Assembly: GCA_965215445.1 (NCBI GenBank)
Contig: CBDCDT010000002.1
Coordinates: 2,046,001-2,110,000 of the forward strand
Origin: CBDBLK01 sp965215445
Lineage (GTDB): Bacteria; Bdellovibrionota; Bacteriovoracia; Bacteriovoracales; Bacteriovoracaceae
Direction of reading: 5' to 3'
DNA length: 64,000 nucleotides
Under the pieces are notes generated by a model that was given only the letters and a program-made list of their open reading frames with translations, searched no databases and was not told where the DNA came from. The translations under genes were made by a program, and so were the position numbers. Shown here one piece after another: positions 34,081-43,335 of the stretch (positions are counted from its first letter, which is position 1; the number at the start of each line of letters is the position of its first letter).

Positions 34081-35131
34081 CCTCTCGCTCTTGGCGCAAA
34101 ACTTTGCCGGGTTGCAGGCCCTCTGCCCCGGCAAAGAGGTGATCTTCATGGTCAAGGCCAATGCCTACGGGCACGGGCTGCTCCCCATCGCCGAGTTTGC
34201 CTTCCGCGATCTGGGAGTGCGCGAATTTGGTTTGGCCTCGTTTGCAGAGGCCAAACTTTTGTGTGAACACATTCCCGATGAAAGATTAAAACTCTACGTC
34301 TTCTCCGACTTTGACCTGACCTCACCTTCGCAAAAAGAACTCTTTGCCGGGCGAAGAGTGGTTCCGGTCATTTTCAAAAACAGCGACCTGGATGTTTTTC
34401 TCTCCGATCCCGATTGCAAAAATCTGCCCCTGTGCCTGAAATTCAACACCGGCATGAACCGGCTGGGCATCCCCTGGGAAGATGCCGAAAAAGTAGCAAA
34501 GCGCTTAAAAGGCCGTGCGGTCGAGCACTTGATGACTCATTTTGCCTGCGCCTCCCAAGGCGCCACTCATTCCCTGAACCAAAAACAAATGAATCGTTTT
34601 ACTGATCTCAAATCCCTTTTTTGCGCCCATCAAATCCCGGTCAAACACTCCTCTTGCGCCAACTCGGCGGCGATCGAACAGGGCCTGGGCCTGGAAGACT
34701 CTCACCTGCGTCCGGGGCTAATGCTGTATGCGCCTTCGGCAAAGGGAAAGGTCATTTCTCAATTAGAGGGCAGTATTATTCAAGTGAGAACTGTCAAACA
34801 AGGCGAGCTGGTAGGCTACGGCGCTCACCCCGCCCCCCACGCCGGAGTTCTGGCGCTGGTCAACCTGGGTTACGGCGACGGGTTTGCCACCCATTTTTCG
34901 GGAGTCAAAATTACTCACCGGGGCACTAGCGGCACGGTTTTAGGCCAGGTCAATATGGACATGTTTCAAATTCTCTTTCCGAAGGAAACGCCCCTCAAAG
35001 CAGGAGGGCCGTTTTGCGTTTGGGACGACGATCCCCAAAACTTTGCGAGTTTGTGCCAACAGAGCAATCAAATTCCCTATCAATTATTGTGCCAGTTGAG
35101 CGCGCGCCTTGAACGTCAGTATTTCTTTTGA
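34052..35131 (+). CDS. alr: Alanine racemase
   Basis: 359 residues from the ATG at 34052. PLP Lys K35 in FMVKANAYGHGLLPIAEF, the substrate/PLP region H-S-S-C-A-N-S-A-A, and the second catalytic base Tyr near 256 in V-G-Y-G-A-H. LVNLGYGDGF and GQVNMDMFQI are in the usual places. It interconverts L- and D-alanine, supplying peptidoglycan. It begins inside the end of the 32647 gene (different frame). The length is normal; the V-N-M-D-M in place of the common V-[CS]-M-D-[MQ] is a small change. Confidence 0.9.
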   Translation: MPTHRRLIIDLSLLAQNFAGLQALCPGKEVIFMVKANAYGHGLLPIAEFAFRDLGVREFGLASFAEAKLLCEHIPDERLKLYVFSDFDLTSPSQKELFAGRRVVPVIFKNSDLDVFLSDPDCKNLPLCLKFNTGMNRLGIPWEDAEKVAKRLKGRAVEHLMTHFACASQGATHSLNQKQMNRFTDLKSLFCAHQIPVKHSSCANSAAIEQGLGLEDSHLRPGLMLYAPSAKGKVISQLEGSIIQVRTVKQGELVGYGAHPAPHAGVLALVNLGYGDGFATHFSGVKITHRGTSGTVLGQVNMDMFQILFPKETPLKAGGPFCVWDDDPQNFASLCQQSNQIPYQLLCQLSARLERQYFF

Positions 35132-35159
35132 CTTTGCAGACTTTTGAGCAATGCGTCTT

Positions 35160-35280
35160 AGCTAATAAAAACGCGCTCCTCACTCAAGGGAGTTGGCAGT
35201 CCCGAGTCGGGATTGGGGCAAGGAGGAATTGAAGTGGGTCGGTTAAAAGGCACCGGCCACTAATGAGAATTTTTGTGCTG
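35160..35280 (+). other. Hairpin-rich intergenic segment between convergent genes
   Basis: It lies between the 3' ends of alr and the 35286 gene. It holds AGTCCC-GAGTC-GGGATT and a longer hairpin AGTGGGTCGGT...ACCGGCCACT (35236-35264). It shares the 11-mer CCGGCCACTAA with the structured segment at 1963-2062. It could be a bidirectional terminator or a small structured RNA. There is no U-tract directly after the stems. Confidence 0.3.
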
Positions 35281-35285
35281 TGAAG

Positions 35286-36347
35286 TTAGTTGTTTATAAT
35301 AAAATTTTCTGGATAAATATCAGTATAAAGTTTTAGAATGTCAGTCAGTATAATATCAGGGGTTCCAATTTTTGAAAAATAATTCCCCATAATATTGAGT
35401 AACCTATCCGAAAAATTTCTGGTCAAACTTGCTTTACGGTTTTTAATTAAAATATCAAATAATTTGCCAGACTCTTGTGCTTCTTTCATTATCTTGACTG
35501 TAATCATATCCTCAAGCTGAATAATATAGCTCAAATCATGCTCATCACTTGAAATATTGGCCATGGGTTCATAAAAAAATATGCCTTTTGAGTCTAATTG
35601 GTTAATGGCCAAGTCTGAAAGTTTGCGGTGAACAGACTTATTGATAAAAATCTTGGAATCTCGTTCAATATACTTAGATTTTTGTTGTTCATACTTTATT
35701 ATGGTTCTTTTCCAAATATTTGAATCTTGAAATTCTTTTAAATCAAGTTTAAGTTCTGAATTGCCTGTGTCGTCAATTAAACCATCTAAAACATCTTTGG
35801 GATGCTCCATTTGTTCAAAATCATCTGTGATCATTTCATTTAAACTACCAAGGATTGGATTGATAATTTCACTACGGACTCTTTTATTATAAGTTGAACT
35901 ATCTTCATTTTTTTTTCTAGGCTCATATTCTTTTATTTTTTTTGAGAGATATTTTTCGTAAGCATCTTTAAAAATATTATCGACCGTTTTAGGTTCTTCA
36001 CTCCTGGATAAAACTTTCCCCAAAGTTCCTTTGCGAAGTGCGCTTTGCAGACCCTGCAAAGGAATTAAAAATAGATTTGTGTCAAAAATTCGTTCTGACT
36101 TGGGGTCGTGAACCATGTCACAGCTTTTATTTAAAATGGCCCATAATTTGCTGCTGTAATCTTTATTTTGATCAAAATCTTGAAAAATACTCAATGCCGA
36201 CCTGTGTCGAACAACTTCTTGTAAATCACTAACTTGCAATTGCACAATATCACCACTGCGCAATTGACCTTCATCCAAAGAATCATCATACATACGAGAC
36301 TTATATTGATCCATCAATTGAGCGAAAAATGACTTTTTATTTGTCAA
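35286..36347 (-). CDS. Hypothetical protein in AT-rich island
   Basis: 353 residues, clearly AT-richer than its neighbours (many AAA/ATT/TTA codons), suggesting acquisition from elsewhere. No signal or membrane segment. Residues 28-110 contain G-D-I-V-Q-L-Q-V-S-D and W-A-I-L-N-K-S-C-D-M-V-H-D. The latter recalls an S-x-x-C-D-[LM]-[VI] motif I associate with proteins of defence-type islands, but I cannot name a family. The rest is charged and helical. It probably forms an operon with the small basic gene upstream (36362-36550; 14-bp spacer). The function is unknown. Confidence 0.6.
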   Translation of the reverse strand: MTNKKSFFAQLMDQYKSRMYDDSLDEGQLRSGDIVQLQVSDLQEVVRHRSALSIFQDFDQNKDYSSKLWAILNKSCDMVHDPKSERIFDTNLFLIPLQGLQSALRKGTLGKVLSRSEEPKTVDNIFKDAYEKYLSKKIKEYEPRKKNEDSSTYNKRVRSEIINPILGSLNEMITDDFEQMEHPKDVLDGLIDDTGNSELKLDLKEFQDSNIWKRTIIKYEQQKSKYIERDSKIFINKSVHRKLSDLAINQLDSKGIFFYEPMANISSDEHDLSYIIQLEDMITVKIMKEAQESGKLFDILIKNRKASLTRNFSDRLLNIMGNYFSKIGTPDIILTDILKLYTDIYPENFIINN

Positions 36348-36361
36348 GAATAAATCTAATT

Positions 36362-36550
36362 TCAGTATTTAGAATTTTTACGACGAATGGCCAATCTCGA
36401 AGCTATCGCATAAACAAGTGGAACCTTTGGTTTAAATGAGGCCCACGCCTTGACGAGTTCTCTAGGAGTAGGCCCAGAGTTTGCTTGGTTTTTTCTTTTT
36501 ATTGTTTTTTTAGAGCTTACCCTCTTCGCTCCTACCTTTTTGATTGTCAT
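36362..36550 (-). CDS. Small basic protein in AT-rich island
   Basis: 62 residues, very basic in its first half (K-x-V-G-A-K-R-V-S-S-K-K-T-I-K-R-K) and followed by a T-P-R-E-L-V-K-A-W-A-S-F helix. It is preceded by AGGAG six bases before the ATG at 36550. The basic N-terminus suggests nucleic-acid binding (inference). It pairs with the 353-residue gene downstream. The 183 bp upstream (36551-36733) is AT-rich and probably holds the promoter; I see no further gene there. Confidence 0.5.
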   Translation of the reverse strand: MTIKKVGAKRVSSKKTIKRKNQANSGPTPRELVKAWASFKPKVPLVYAIASRLAIRRKNSKY

Positions 36551-36733
36551 CTTTTATCTCCTATTTGTTTGCCTTTCTACACTTTTTTGGCCCTTTTGAA
36601 AAGCATATCGGTCAAATTTATTCGTTTTTTAGCTAAATTAAGCATATCATAGATAAATTTCTTAATTTTGCATAGCAAAAACATCTATTTTATCAATTAT
36701 GAAGTTTCGACTGATTGCCCCACAATTCCTTTA

Positions 36734-39700
36734 TTAAGGCGAACTAAACGCCCCGAAGTCGAGCACGGCGGAGGTCTCTGAAATTTCCCCGGCGGCGTCT
36801 CCCAAATTGTCGGTGTTTCCATAACCGAGTTGGCCGGCGCTGCCTTCGCCCCAGCATTGCGCCTGGTAGTCGGCGTTGATGGCGCAGCCCTGGTGGCCGG
36901 CAAATCCAAGTGCTAAAACCCCGCCCAGATCGAGGGGCGTTCCCGAGTTGATGGTGGTGATGCCGTCTCCTACGGGAGTGGTGTCTCCCCTTCCAAGCTG
37001 TCCGCTCGAATTGCCCCCCCAGCACACCAATTCTCCGCGAGAAGAAGCGGAAGTCCAGCGCAAACTGATACAGGCGTGGGAATCTCCCAAACCCAGCAGC
37101 CAGGCGGTGTCGTCGCCAGTGCCCACCAAGTCCACCGCGCTCTGGGGTTGGTCGTATTCCGTAGTGGCCAGAGAGTCCACCCCGGCATCTCCACTGGCGT
37201 TGTCCCCCCAGCACCTGACCTCCCCGGTGTCGGTGGTGACACAGGTGGTTTGATCTCCGGCGATGATGCGTTCGGCGAGCACGCCTACGCCCAAGTCAAT
37301 CACCGAGGCGGTGCTCACCAACTCGTCGTCGCCCAAGGGGTCGGTGCTGCCACTGATGCCCAACTGCCCCTTGTCGTTTCCACCCCAGCACAAGACGTTG
37401 CCGCTTGCAAAGCGCGTACAGGCGTGGTCTGTTCCCACGCTTAAAAAGGCGGGAGTTTCCCCGCTCGGGAAGGCCACCGTACTGGCGTCCCAGTCGAAGG
37501 GTTCGTCGTCACCAATGTTGTCGGTACTGTTTGCCCCCAGTTGCCCCACATCGTTTTTGCCCCAACAGCGCACATTTTTGTTCGCCAAAAGGGCACAGCT
37601 AAAATCCTCCCCCGCATCTATTTGCAAAACGTCTTGTCCGAAGTCGAGTGCGTACAGATACTCACCCATTTCACCGGCCGCCCCTCCCACCGAAGGCATC
37701 CAGGAAGTCGTGTTGACTCCCAACTGCCCCACATCGTTTTTGCCCCAACAAACGACCTGCTGTGCACCCTCGAGATAAGAAAGAACGGCGCAGGAGTGAT
37801 TCGCCCCCACGGCAACTTTCAAGGCCCTGTAGTACTCCCCCAAATCCAACGGGGGAATTTCGCTTAACTCGTCCAAGGCGCCGGCCGTGGCGTGGCCCAC
37901 GGAATCGGTGTTTTCCTGGCCGAGTTTGCCGTCATTGCCGTCTCCCCAGCACTTGACCAGCCCCGGGCCGAATACTGCACAAGCGTGATTTTCCCCCATG
38001 GAAAGAGAGCGCACCGGATAGTAGTCGCTGGAGAGGTCGATGGCCGCTCCGGGAGCGTCCACATTTCCGGAAGGCAAAGCGTTGAGCAGTTTGCCCCTAC
38101 TACCCTCACCCCAGCACTTGAAGGTGTCGTCGTCCAAGAGAGCACAGGTGTGGTAAAAACCGGCGTCTACCGCCAGCGCCGAACGCCCGCTTCCCAGATC
38201 GACGGCATTTCCCGGAATCAGCAAATCGGTGGTGTTTCCCATCCCTAGCTGTCCAAAAGCATTGTCCCCCCAACACTTGAGTTCGCCGCCTTCCAAAATG
38301 GCACAGGTGTACTGCCCTCCCCCGCTAAAAGAAAGCGGGCGGGGAGAGTCAGCGCCGAAATTGACCGCCGCCCCCGGGATGTTCAAGTCGGTGGTATTCC
38401 CCGTTCCCAACTGGCCTTCATCATTGAGTCCCCAACATTTGAGTTCAAAGTTGTCGAGCAGAGCGCAGTTGTGAAAATAACCCGCTTCCAGCGCCAGTGC
38501 GGTCCGTCCCGGGCCAAAGTCCACCGCCGCTCCCGGGGCAGTCAAACGGGTATTGTTTCCGGTTCCCAACTGGCCTGCCTGGTTTCCCCCCCAACACACC
38601 ACCTCGCCGTTATTTAAGAGAGCGCAAGTGTGGTACGTCCCGGTGACCACTCTCAAGGGCGAGCGTCCCGGGCCAAAGTCCACCGCATCTCCCGGGGTGG
38701 CCAGAGTCGTCCGATTTCCCAGCCCGAGCTGTCCGTCGTCGTTGTCTCCCCAGCAGTAGAGGGTCAGGGCCTCGCGGTTTTCTCCCACTAGGGCGCAAAC
38801 ATGATTTTTAGCAGTGAAATTGACTCCCCCCACGTCGAAATCCCACACCGGGAGGGCGTCACCGGTGGCATCGGTGCTCACGTCAATTGGCGAGAGAGTG
38901 CGCATCTCTCCGGGAGCGTCCCCCACACCGTCTCCAAAACAATACAGTTGGTGGTTTGCGGTCAAAACACAGGTTTTGTTGGCCTTGCCCGCCACCACTT
39001 TTCTCACCCGCAAAGTGCTGTCTCCGCCGAGGGTAACGGGCAAGAGGTTGGCACCGTCCTCCCCGGCAGCGTCTCCCAGATAATCCACCGCCCCGCTACC
39101 CAGACGCCCTTCCGCACCGTCACCCCAGCACTTGAGCAGACCCTGGGGGGTAATAGCGCAGGTGTGTTCGTCTCCAGCGGAAATGCTGGCGGTTTGATAA
39201 GCCGTTTCGAGTACAAAACAAGGGGAGCGAAAATTTCCATCGCGCTCAAGCCGCACGGAAAGCTTTTCTACTTGAAAATCGGGATAGAAACTATAAAAGG
39301 CATCATAATTTCCCCCGTTGAGATCGGCGGCACTCAAAACTCGACGCTCAAAATAAACGCCATTGCATCTCTCGTCGCTATAAAAATAGGCCTCGTCGGA
39401 ATCTTCCAAACCAACAAATTTGAGTCCCACCCGGCCGTCAAAGGGCGCATGCCCCAACTCATCCAACCAAACCACAGTGCCGGCAAAACTCAACTGGGTG
39501 TAGGGCACGCCACTGACGCCCCCAAAATCGAGTTTTTCCATATTGCGGGAAACCTCAAAAGAGGCATCCCCGTAGTTATAGGTGTTTCCCAGTCCCAATT
39601 GCCCGTCGGAATTTTCCCCCCAGCACTGGGCCTTGAAATCTGCATCGACGACGCAACTTTGATCCCCTCCCAGGTAAAGTTCAAAAAGCGGGCCGAAGCT

Positions 39701-42451
39701 AGCGGCCCGTGCCGAAGTGATGGGACTTCCCGCATCCCCCCCAACGGAGTCGGTATCTCCTTGAGCGAGTTGTCCCGAGGCATTGCCCCCCCAACACACC
39801 AGGCGCTCATTTCCACTCTCAATTATGCCCGCACAGGAGTGAGTTCCTCCCACCGATAAAAGCCTGGCCTGGTCGTTGTCCGCTCCAGTGCGCAGGTCAA
39901 GCCCCGCGCCGGGAGTGTTTTGATTGTTGACATTGCCCGAACCCAGCCGCCCGTCCGCTCCCGCGCCCCAACAGCGCACCAGTTCAGTCACCGCCTCCAC
40001 GGCGCAGCTAAACTCGTCTCCGGCCTCTACCGAAAGCGCGCTAAGGCCGGTGATGGGAGCGACCCCATCCAAAGTGCCGGTGTCGCCGATATTGGAATTG
40101 CCCTGTCCCAACTGGCCGGCACTTCCCGCTCCCCAACACACCACTGATTGGTCGTCCAAAAGGGCGCAGGCGTGGTTTCTTCCGACGCTCAGGCGACTTG
40201 CCGTGCGGGTTCCCGGAAGGTCTATCGCCACACTTGCCACGCCTACGGCGGCGGCATCTCCCACCGTGTTGACGTGTCCCAGTCCGAGTTGGCCCACGTC
40301 GTTTTTGCCCCAGCACTTTACGCTGGCACTTTCCAACAACGCGCAGGTGAAGTCTTCTCCGGCAGCGATTTGCAAAATCCCCTCGCCAAAGTCGATAAAA
40401 TGTAGATTTTGTCCCATCTCGGAAGCAGCGTCTCCAATGTTGGCAACGCTGGCACTGTTGCCCGCCCCCGCCTGGCCCAGGTCATTTTGTCCCCAGCAAG
40501 TCACCCCGTGATCGCCGCTTTGGTTCCTCACCAAAGCGCAAGAGTGGTTGCTACCCACCGCCACTTGCAAAGCACTCACTCCCGTTCCCAGGTCGATGGC
40601 GCCGATTTCCAACAACTGGTCGCTGGCCCCACTGCTTTGATGGCCTACAAAGTCGGTATTGCCCCGCCCGAGTTGTCCCCTACTATTATTGCCCCAGCAC
40701 TTGACTAGGCCCGGGCCAATCACTGCGCAAGCGTGACTGATTCCCATGGAAAGATGCCTCACCGGATAGTAACCGTCGCCCAGGCCCAAGTCGGCCACTG
40801 CCGAGGGAGTCATCACATTGCCGGTGCCGCCCCTTAAAAGTTTCCCGAAATCGCCTTCCCCCCAGCATTTGAAGGCGCCGTCACTCAAGAGAGCACAGGT
40901 GTTTTCCACTCCGGCACTGACAGAGACAGCGCTGCGGCCGCCGCCCACATCAATGGGGGCCAAATTGTCTCCCATCTGACTGTCGTAATATCCGACGGAG
41001 TCGCCGGTGCGGCCCAATTGCCCGCTGGTATTGCCGCCCCAACATTTAAGGTCGCCACTTTCCAAGACGGCGCAGGTGTGGCGCGACCCCGCACTCACCG
41101 CCACTACTCGCTGGCCGGAACCCAAATTCACCAATGGCATATTGTCGCCCATTTCTCCCGGCCCATCGCCCCACGAATAGAGAGTCGATCGGCCTATTCC
41201 CAGCAATCCGGAGACGTTGCGCCCCCAGCACTTGAGATCGCCGCCATTTAAAACCGCACAGGTGTGGGCGGTGCCGGCGCTGATCGCCACGGCACTTCGT
41301 CCGGTGCCCAAATCCACCTCCTCCCCCGGCGCATTGACAGGATTGTTATGATTCAGGCCCAACTGCCCGGAGGAGTTGAATCCCCAACACACCACCTGAA
41401 AGTTATCCAAGAGAGCGCAGCTATGGCGCTGGCCCAGGTCTACCGCGATGGGACGCCTTTCGGGGCCAAAATCCACGAAGGGAAGGTTGTCCCCCATTTC
41501 ACCTGGGTTATCTCCCCGGTTTCCACCGGGGATGCCCAATTGCCCCAAACTGTTGCCTCCCCAGCACTTGAGTTGCAATGCCGATTCCCGCTCTCCCAAG
41601 AGAGCACAGGCGTGGCCGTCATCGCGGGGAGTGCTTTGATCGCCCCCCATGGCAAAGTCCCACACGGGCAGAGGCCGGCCTCCACTGCTGCCCAAATCCA
41701 CCGGCACGAGTTCCCGCATTTCTCTCTCGTCGTCGCCCAAGTGATCCGCCTCCCCCGTGCCCAGGATGCCGCCGCTATCACCGGCGCCAAAACAATACAG
41801 GCGTCGACTTTGGGTCAAAACGCAGGTGTTGGCATAAAAATCGGCCACCACTTTGATCGCCCTTTCACTTATGCCAGGCCCCAGGGGAACCGGCTTCAGG
41901 GCGACACCATTTTCTGCGGGATCGTCTCCGTAATCGCCAATATTCTCCCTGCCCAGTCGCCCGGCATTTCCCTCTCCCCAGCACTTGAAAAGGCCGTTGT
42001 GCAAGCGAGCGCAAACGTGATCCTCTCCGATGGAAATGCCCGCTGTTCGGTAATCGACACTGGTACCGAGACACTGGTCTTCTATCTCTTCGTCGTCGCT
42101 GGAAAGGAGCACGGAAAAGTCGTAAGTGCCCTCCAGGTCGGGATTTACCCCCCGTAAAAAGCGATAGGACACATTTTGTGCCCCACTAAAAGTTTGCTGC
42201 TGCAAAACCGCGCCCGCGCAATTGGCCCCGGCAAAAAGCTGGAGTTGGCCGTCGTCGGAAACGCCCCGAACGATCAATTCAAAATTGCTGTTAAAGGGCG
42301 CGCGCTGGCCGGAGGAGAGCATTTGCGGGCCAGAGTTTACGGGAGCGGGGGCCAGGCCACCACTGCTGGGAGGAGCATCCTTCTCCAGTATGCCCAGGCA
42401 ACCGGCGAACAAGACCAAACAAAGCACTCGGAGAAAAATATTGAACATCAT
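36734..42451 (-). CDS. Giant RCC1-repeat lipoprotein, 28 repeats in two 14-repeat halves
   Basis: 1905 residues from the double ATG at 42451/42448. Lipoprotein signal IFLRVLCLVLFAGC, with L-F-A-G-C as lipobox. Residues of about 55-150 and again about 990-1085 form a beta-rich domain, each followed by 14 RCC1-type repeats of about 50-65 residues. The core of every repeat is H-x-C-A-x-L-x(6-15)-[KV]-C-W-G-x-N/G-x-x-G-Q-L-G: I count 14 cores per half. Two RCC1 propellers of seven blades per half (four in all) would fit. Each core has two Cys spaced to form a disulfide, which suits an oxidising location. The two halves match in order (second repeat in both is C-V-L-T-x-x-x-x-L-Y-C-F-G), so the gene arose by duplication of a 14-repeat module. 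It is probably an outer-membrane-anchored binding or adhesion protein. Confidence 0.82.
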   Translation of the reverse strand: MMFNIFLRVLCLVLFAGCLGILEKDAPPSSGGLAPAPVNSGPQMLSSGQRAPFNSNFELIVRGVSDDGQLQLFAGANCAGAVLQQQTFSGAQNVSYRFLRGVNPDLEGTYDFSVLLSSDDEEIEDQCLGTSVDYRTAGISIGEDHVCARLHNGLFKCWGEGNAGRLGRENIGDYGDDPAENGVALKPVPLGPGISERAIKVVADFYANTCVLTQSRRLYCFGAGDSGGILGTGEADHLGDDEREMRELVPVDLGSSGGRPLPVWDFAMGGDQSTPRDDGHACALLGERESALQLKCWGGNSLGQLGIPGGNRGDNPGEMGDNLPFVDFGPERRPIAVDLGQRHSCALLDNFQVVCWGFNSSGQLGLNHNNPVNAPGEEVDLGTGRSAVAISAGTAHTCAVLNGGDLKCWGRNVSGLLGIGRSTLYSWGDGPGEMGDNMPLVNLGSGQRVVAVSAGSRHTCAVLESGDLKCWGGNTSGQLGRTGDSVGYYDSQMGDNLAPIDVGGGRSAVSVSAGVENTCALLSDGAFKCWGEGDFGKLLRGGTGNVMTPSAVADLGLGDGYYPVRHLSMGISHACAVIGPGLVKCWGNNSRGQLGRGNTDFVGHQSSGASDQLLEIGAIDLGTGVSALQVAVGSNHSCALVRNQSGDHGVTCWGQNDLGQAGAGNSASVANIGDAASEMGQNLHFIDFGEGILQIAAGEDFTCALLESASVKCWGKNDVGQLGLGHVNTVGDAAAVGVASVAIDLPGTRTASRLSVGRNHACALLDDQSVVCWGAGSAGQLGQGNSNIGDTGTLDGVAPITGLSALSVEAGDEFSCAVEAVTELVRCWGAGADGRLGSGNVNNQNTPGAGLDLRTGADNDQARLLSVGGTHSCAGIIESGNERLVCWGGNASGQLAQGDTDSVGGDAGSPITSARAASFGPLFELYLGGDQSCVVDADFKAQCWGENSDGQLGLGNTYNYGDASFEVSRNMEKLDFGGVSGVPYTQLSFAGTVVWLDELGHAPFDGRVGLKFVGLEDSDEAYFYSDERCNGVYFERRVLSAADLNGGNYDAFYSFYPDFQVEKLSVRLERDGNFRSPCFVLETAYQTASISAGDEHTCAITPQGLLKCWGDGAEGRLGSGAVDYLGDAAGEDGANLLPVTLGGDSTLRVRKVVAGKANKTCVLTANHQLYCFGDGVGDAPGEMRTLSPIDVSTDATGDALPVWDFDVGGVNFTAKNHVCALVGENREALTLYCWGDNDDGQLGLGNRTTLATPGDAVDFGPGRSPLRVVTGTYHTCALLNNGEVVCWGGNQAGQLGTGNNTRLTAPGAAVDFGPGRTALALEAGYFHNCALLDNFELKCWGLNDEGQLGTGNTTDLNIPGAAVNFGADSPRPLSFSGGGQYTCAILEGGELKCWGDNAFGQLGMGNTTDLLIPGNAVDLGSGRSALAVDAGFYHTCALLDDDTFKCWGEGSRGKLLNALPSGNVDAPGAAIDLSSDYYPVRSLSMGENHACAVFGPGLVKCWGDGNDGKLGQENTDSVGHATAGALDELSEIPPLDLGEYYRALKVAVGANHSCAVLSYLEGAQQVVCWGKNDVGQLGVNTTSWMPSVGGAAGEMGEYLYALDFGQDVLQIDAGEDFSCALLANKNVRCWGKNDVGQLGANSTDNIGDDEPFDWDASTVAFPSGETPAFLSVGTDHACTRFASGNVLCWGGNDKGQLGISGSTDPLGDDELVSTASVIDLGVGVLAERIIAGDQTTCVTTDTGEVRCWGDNASGDAGVDSLATTEYDQPQSAVDLVGTGDDTAWLLGLGDSHACISLRWTSASSRGELVCWGGNSSGQLGRGDTTPVGDGITTINSGTPLDLGGVLALGFAGHQGCAINADYQAQCWGEGSAGQLGYGNTDNLGDAAGEISETSAVLDFGAFSSP

Positions 42452-42516
42452 AATTAATTGTGTACCCAAGGCGCGGGCCTTGCAAACCTACACTGGCAGC
42501 GACTAAACTTGAGGGA

Positions 42517-43335
42517 ATGAACCCAACTTCCGAGCAAAAACTTTCTTCCCTGCCCTTTTCTCCGTTTATTGCCCGGGTGGGGGCATCGGTTTTGCAAAAT
42601 CTGGAGGGACTGGGACGCATCACCCAGTTTACCGGGCGGATCGCCTACTGGTCGGTCAGGCCGCCCCTGCGCCTTCCCCTCTTTTTTGAACAACTCTATT
42701 TCATCGGCAACAAATCGCTGTTTATCATCGTCTTGTCAGGCGTTTTCACCGGCATGGTGATGACCTACCAAACTTATTTTGGCTTTAAATTGATTTCAGT
42801 GGACTCCATCGTAGGCCCGATCACCGTACTCACCCTGGCCAAGGAACTGGCCCCGGTACTCACCGGCCTGGTGGTAGCGGGCAGGGCCGGCTCCGCCATG
42901 GCCGCCACTATCGGCAGCATGAAAGTCACCGAGCAGGTGGACGCCCTGGAAGTGATGGGCATCAGCAGTTTACAATACCTGGCAGTGCCGCGGGTGTGGG
43001 CCAGTATGCTGGCGATGCCCTTCTTGTCGGCGATCTTTTTACTGGTGGGCATGGGCGGCAGTTGGCTGGTGGGAACCCAATTCCTCTCCATTGAAGAGGC
43101 GACCTACTTTTCCAAGCTGGGCGATTTTATGTTTGTGCAAGATATTTGGCAGGGCCTGATCAAGGCCTTTTTCTTTGGGCTGATTATCTCGCTGGTGGGA
43201 ACCTATCAGGGCCTGAACGTCACCAAGGGGGCCGAGGGGGTGGGCAAGGGCACCAACCGCGCCGTGGTGTGGGGAATGATTCTGGTTTTGGTGTTGGACT
43301 ACTTCCTGACCTCTTTTTTGGTGCAAATCTTATGA
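42517..43335 (+). CDS. mlaE: MlaE-type lipid-transport ABC permease
   Basis: 272 residues from the ATG at 42517 with GAGGG before it. Five or six membrane segments; family hallmarks V-F-T-G-M-V-M-T-Y-Q-T, L-A-K-E-L-A-P-V-L-T-G-L-V-V-A-G-R, and M-x-V-T-E-Q-V-D-A-L-E-V-M-G (the coupling helix region). It is the inner-membrane permease that, with MlaF and MlaD, moves phospholipid between inner and outer membranes. ATGA overlap with mlaF. It heads an operon of five coupled genes. Confidence 0.93.
   Translation: MNPTSEQKLSSLPFSPFIARVGASVLQNLEGLGRITQFTGRIAYWSVRPPLRLPLFFEQLYFIGNKSLFIIVLSGVFTGMVMTYQTYFGFKLISVDSIVGPITVLTLAKELAPVLTGLVVAGRAGSAMAATIGSMKVTEQVDALEVMGISSLQYLAVPRVWASMLAMPFLSAIFLLVGMGGSWLVGTQFLSIEEATYFSKLGDFMFVQDIWQGLIKAFFFGLIISLVGTYQGLNVTKGAEGVGKGTNRAVVWGMILVLVLDYFLTSFLVQIL

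Noticed and set aside
35190..35280. c-di-GMP-I (GEMM) riboswitch
   Set aside because: Only short matches (GGGGCAAG, GTGGGTCGG) to the consensus; the second conserved helix is not found.
38801..39859. 352-residue plus-strand frame inside the giant RCC1 gene
   Set aside because: Antisense to a repetitive gene with a clear protein pattern; its own sequence is low-information and repeats follow the RCC1 DNA repeats.
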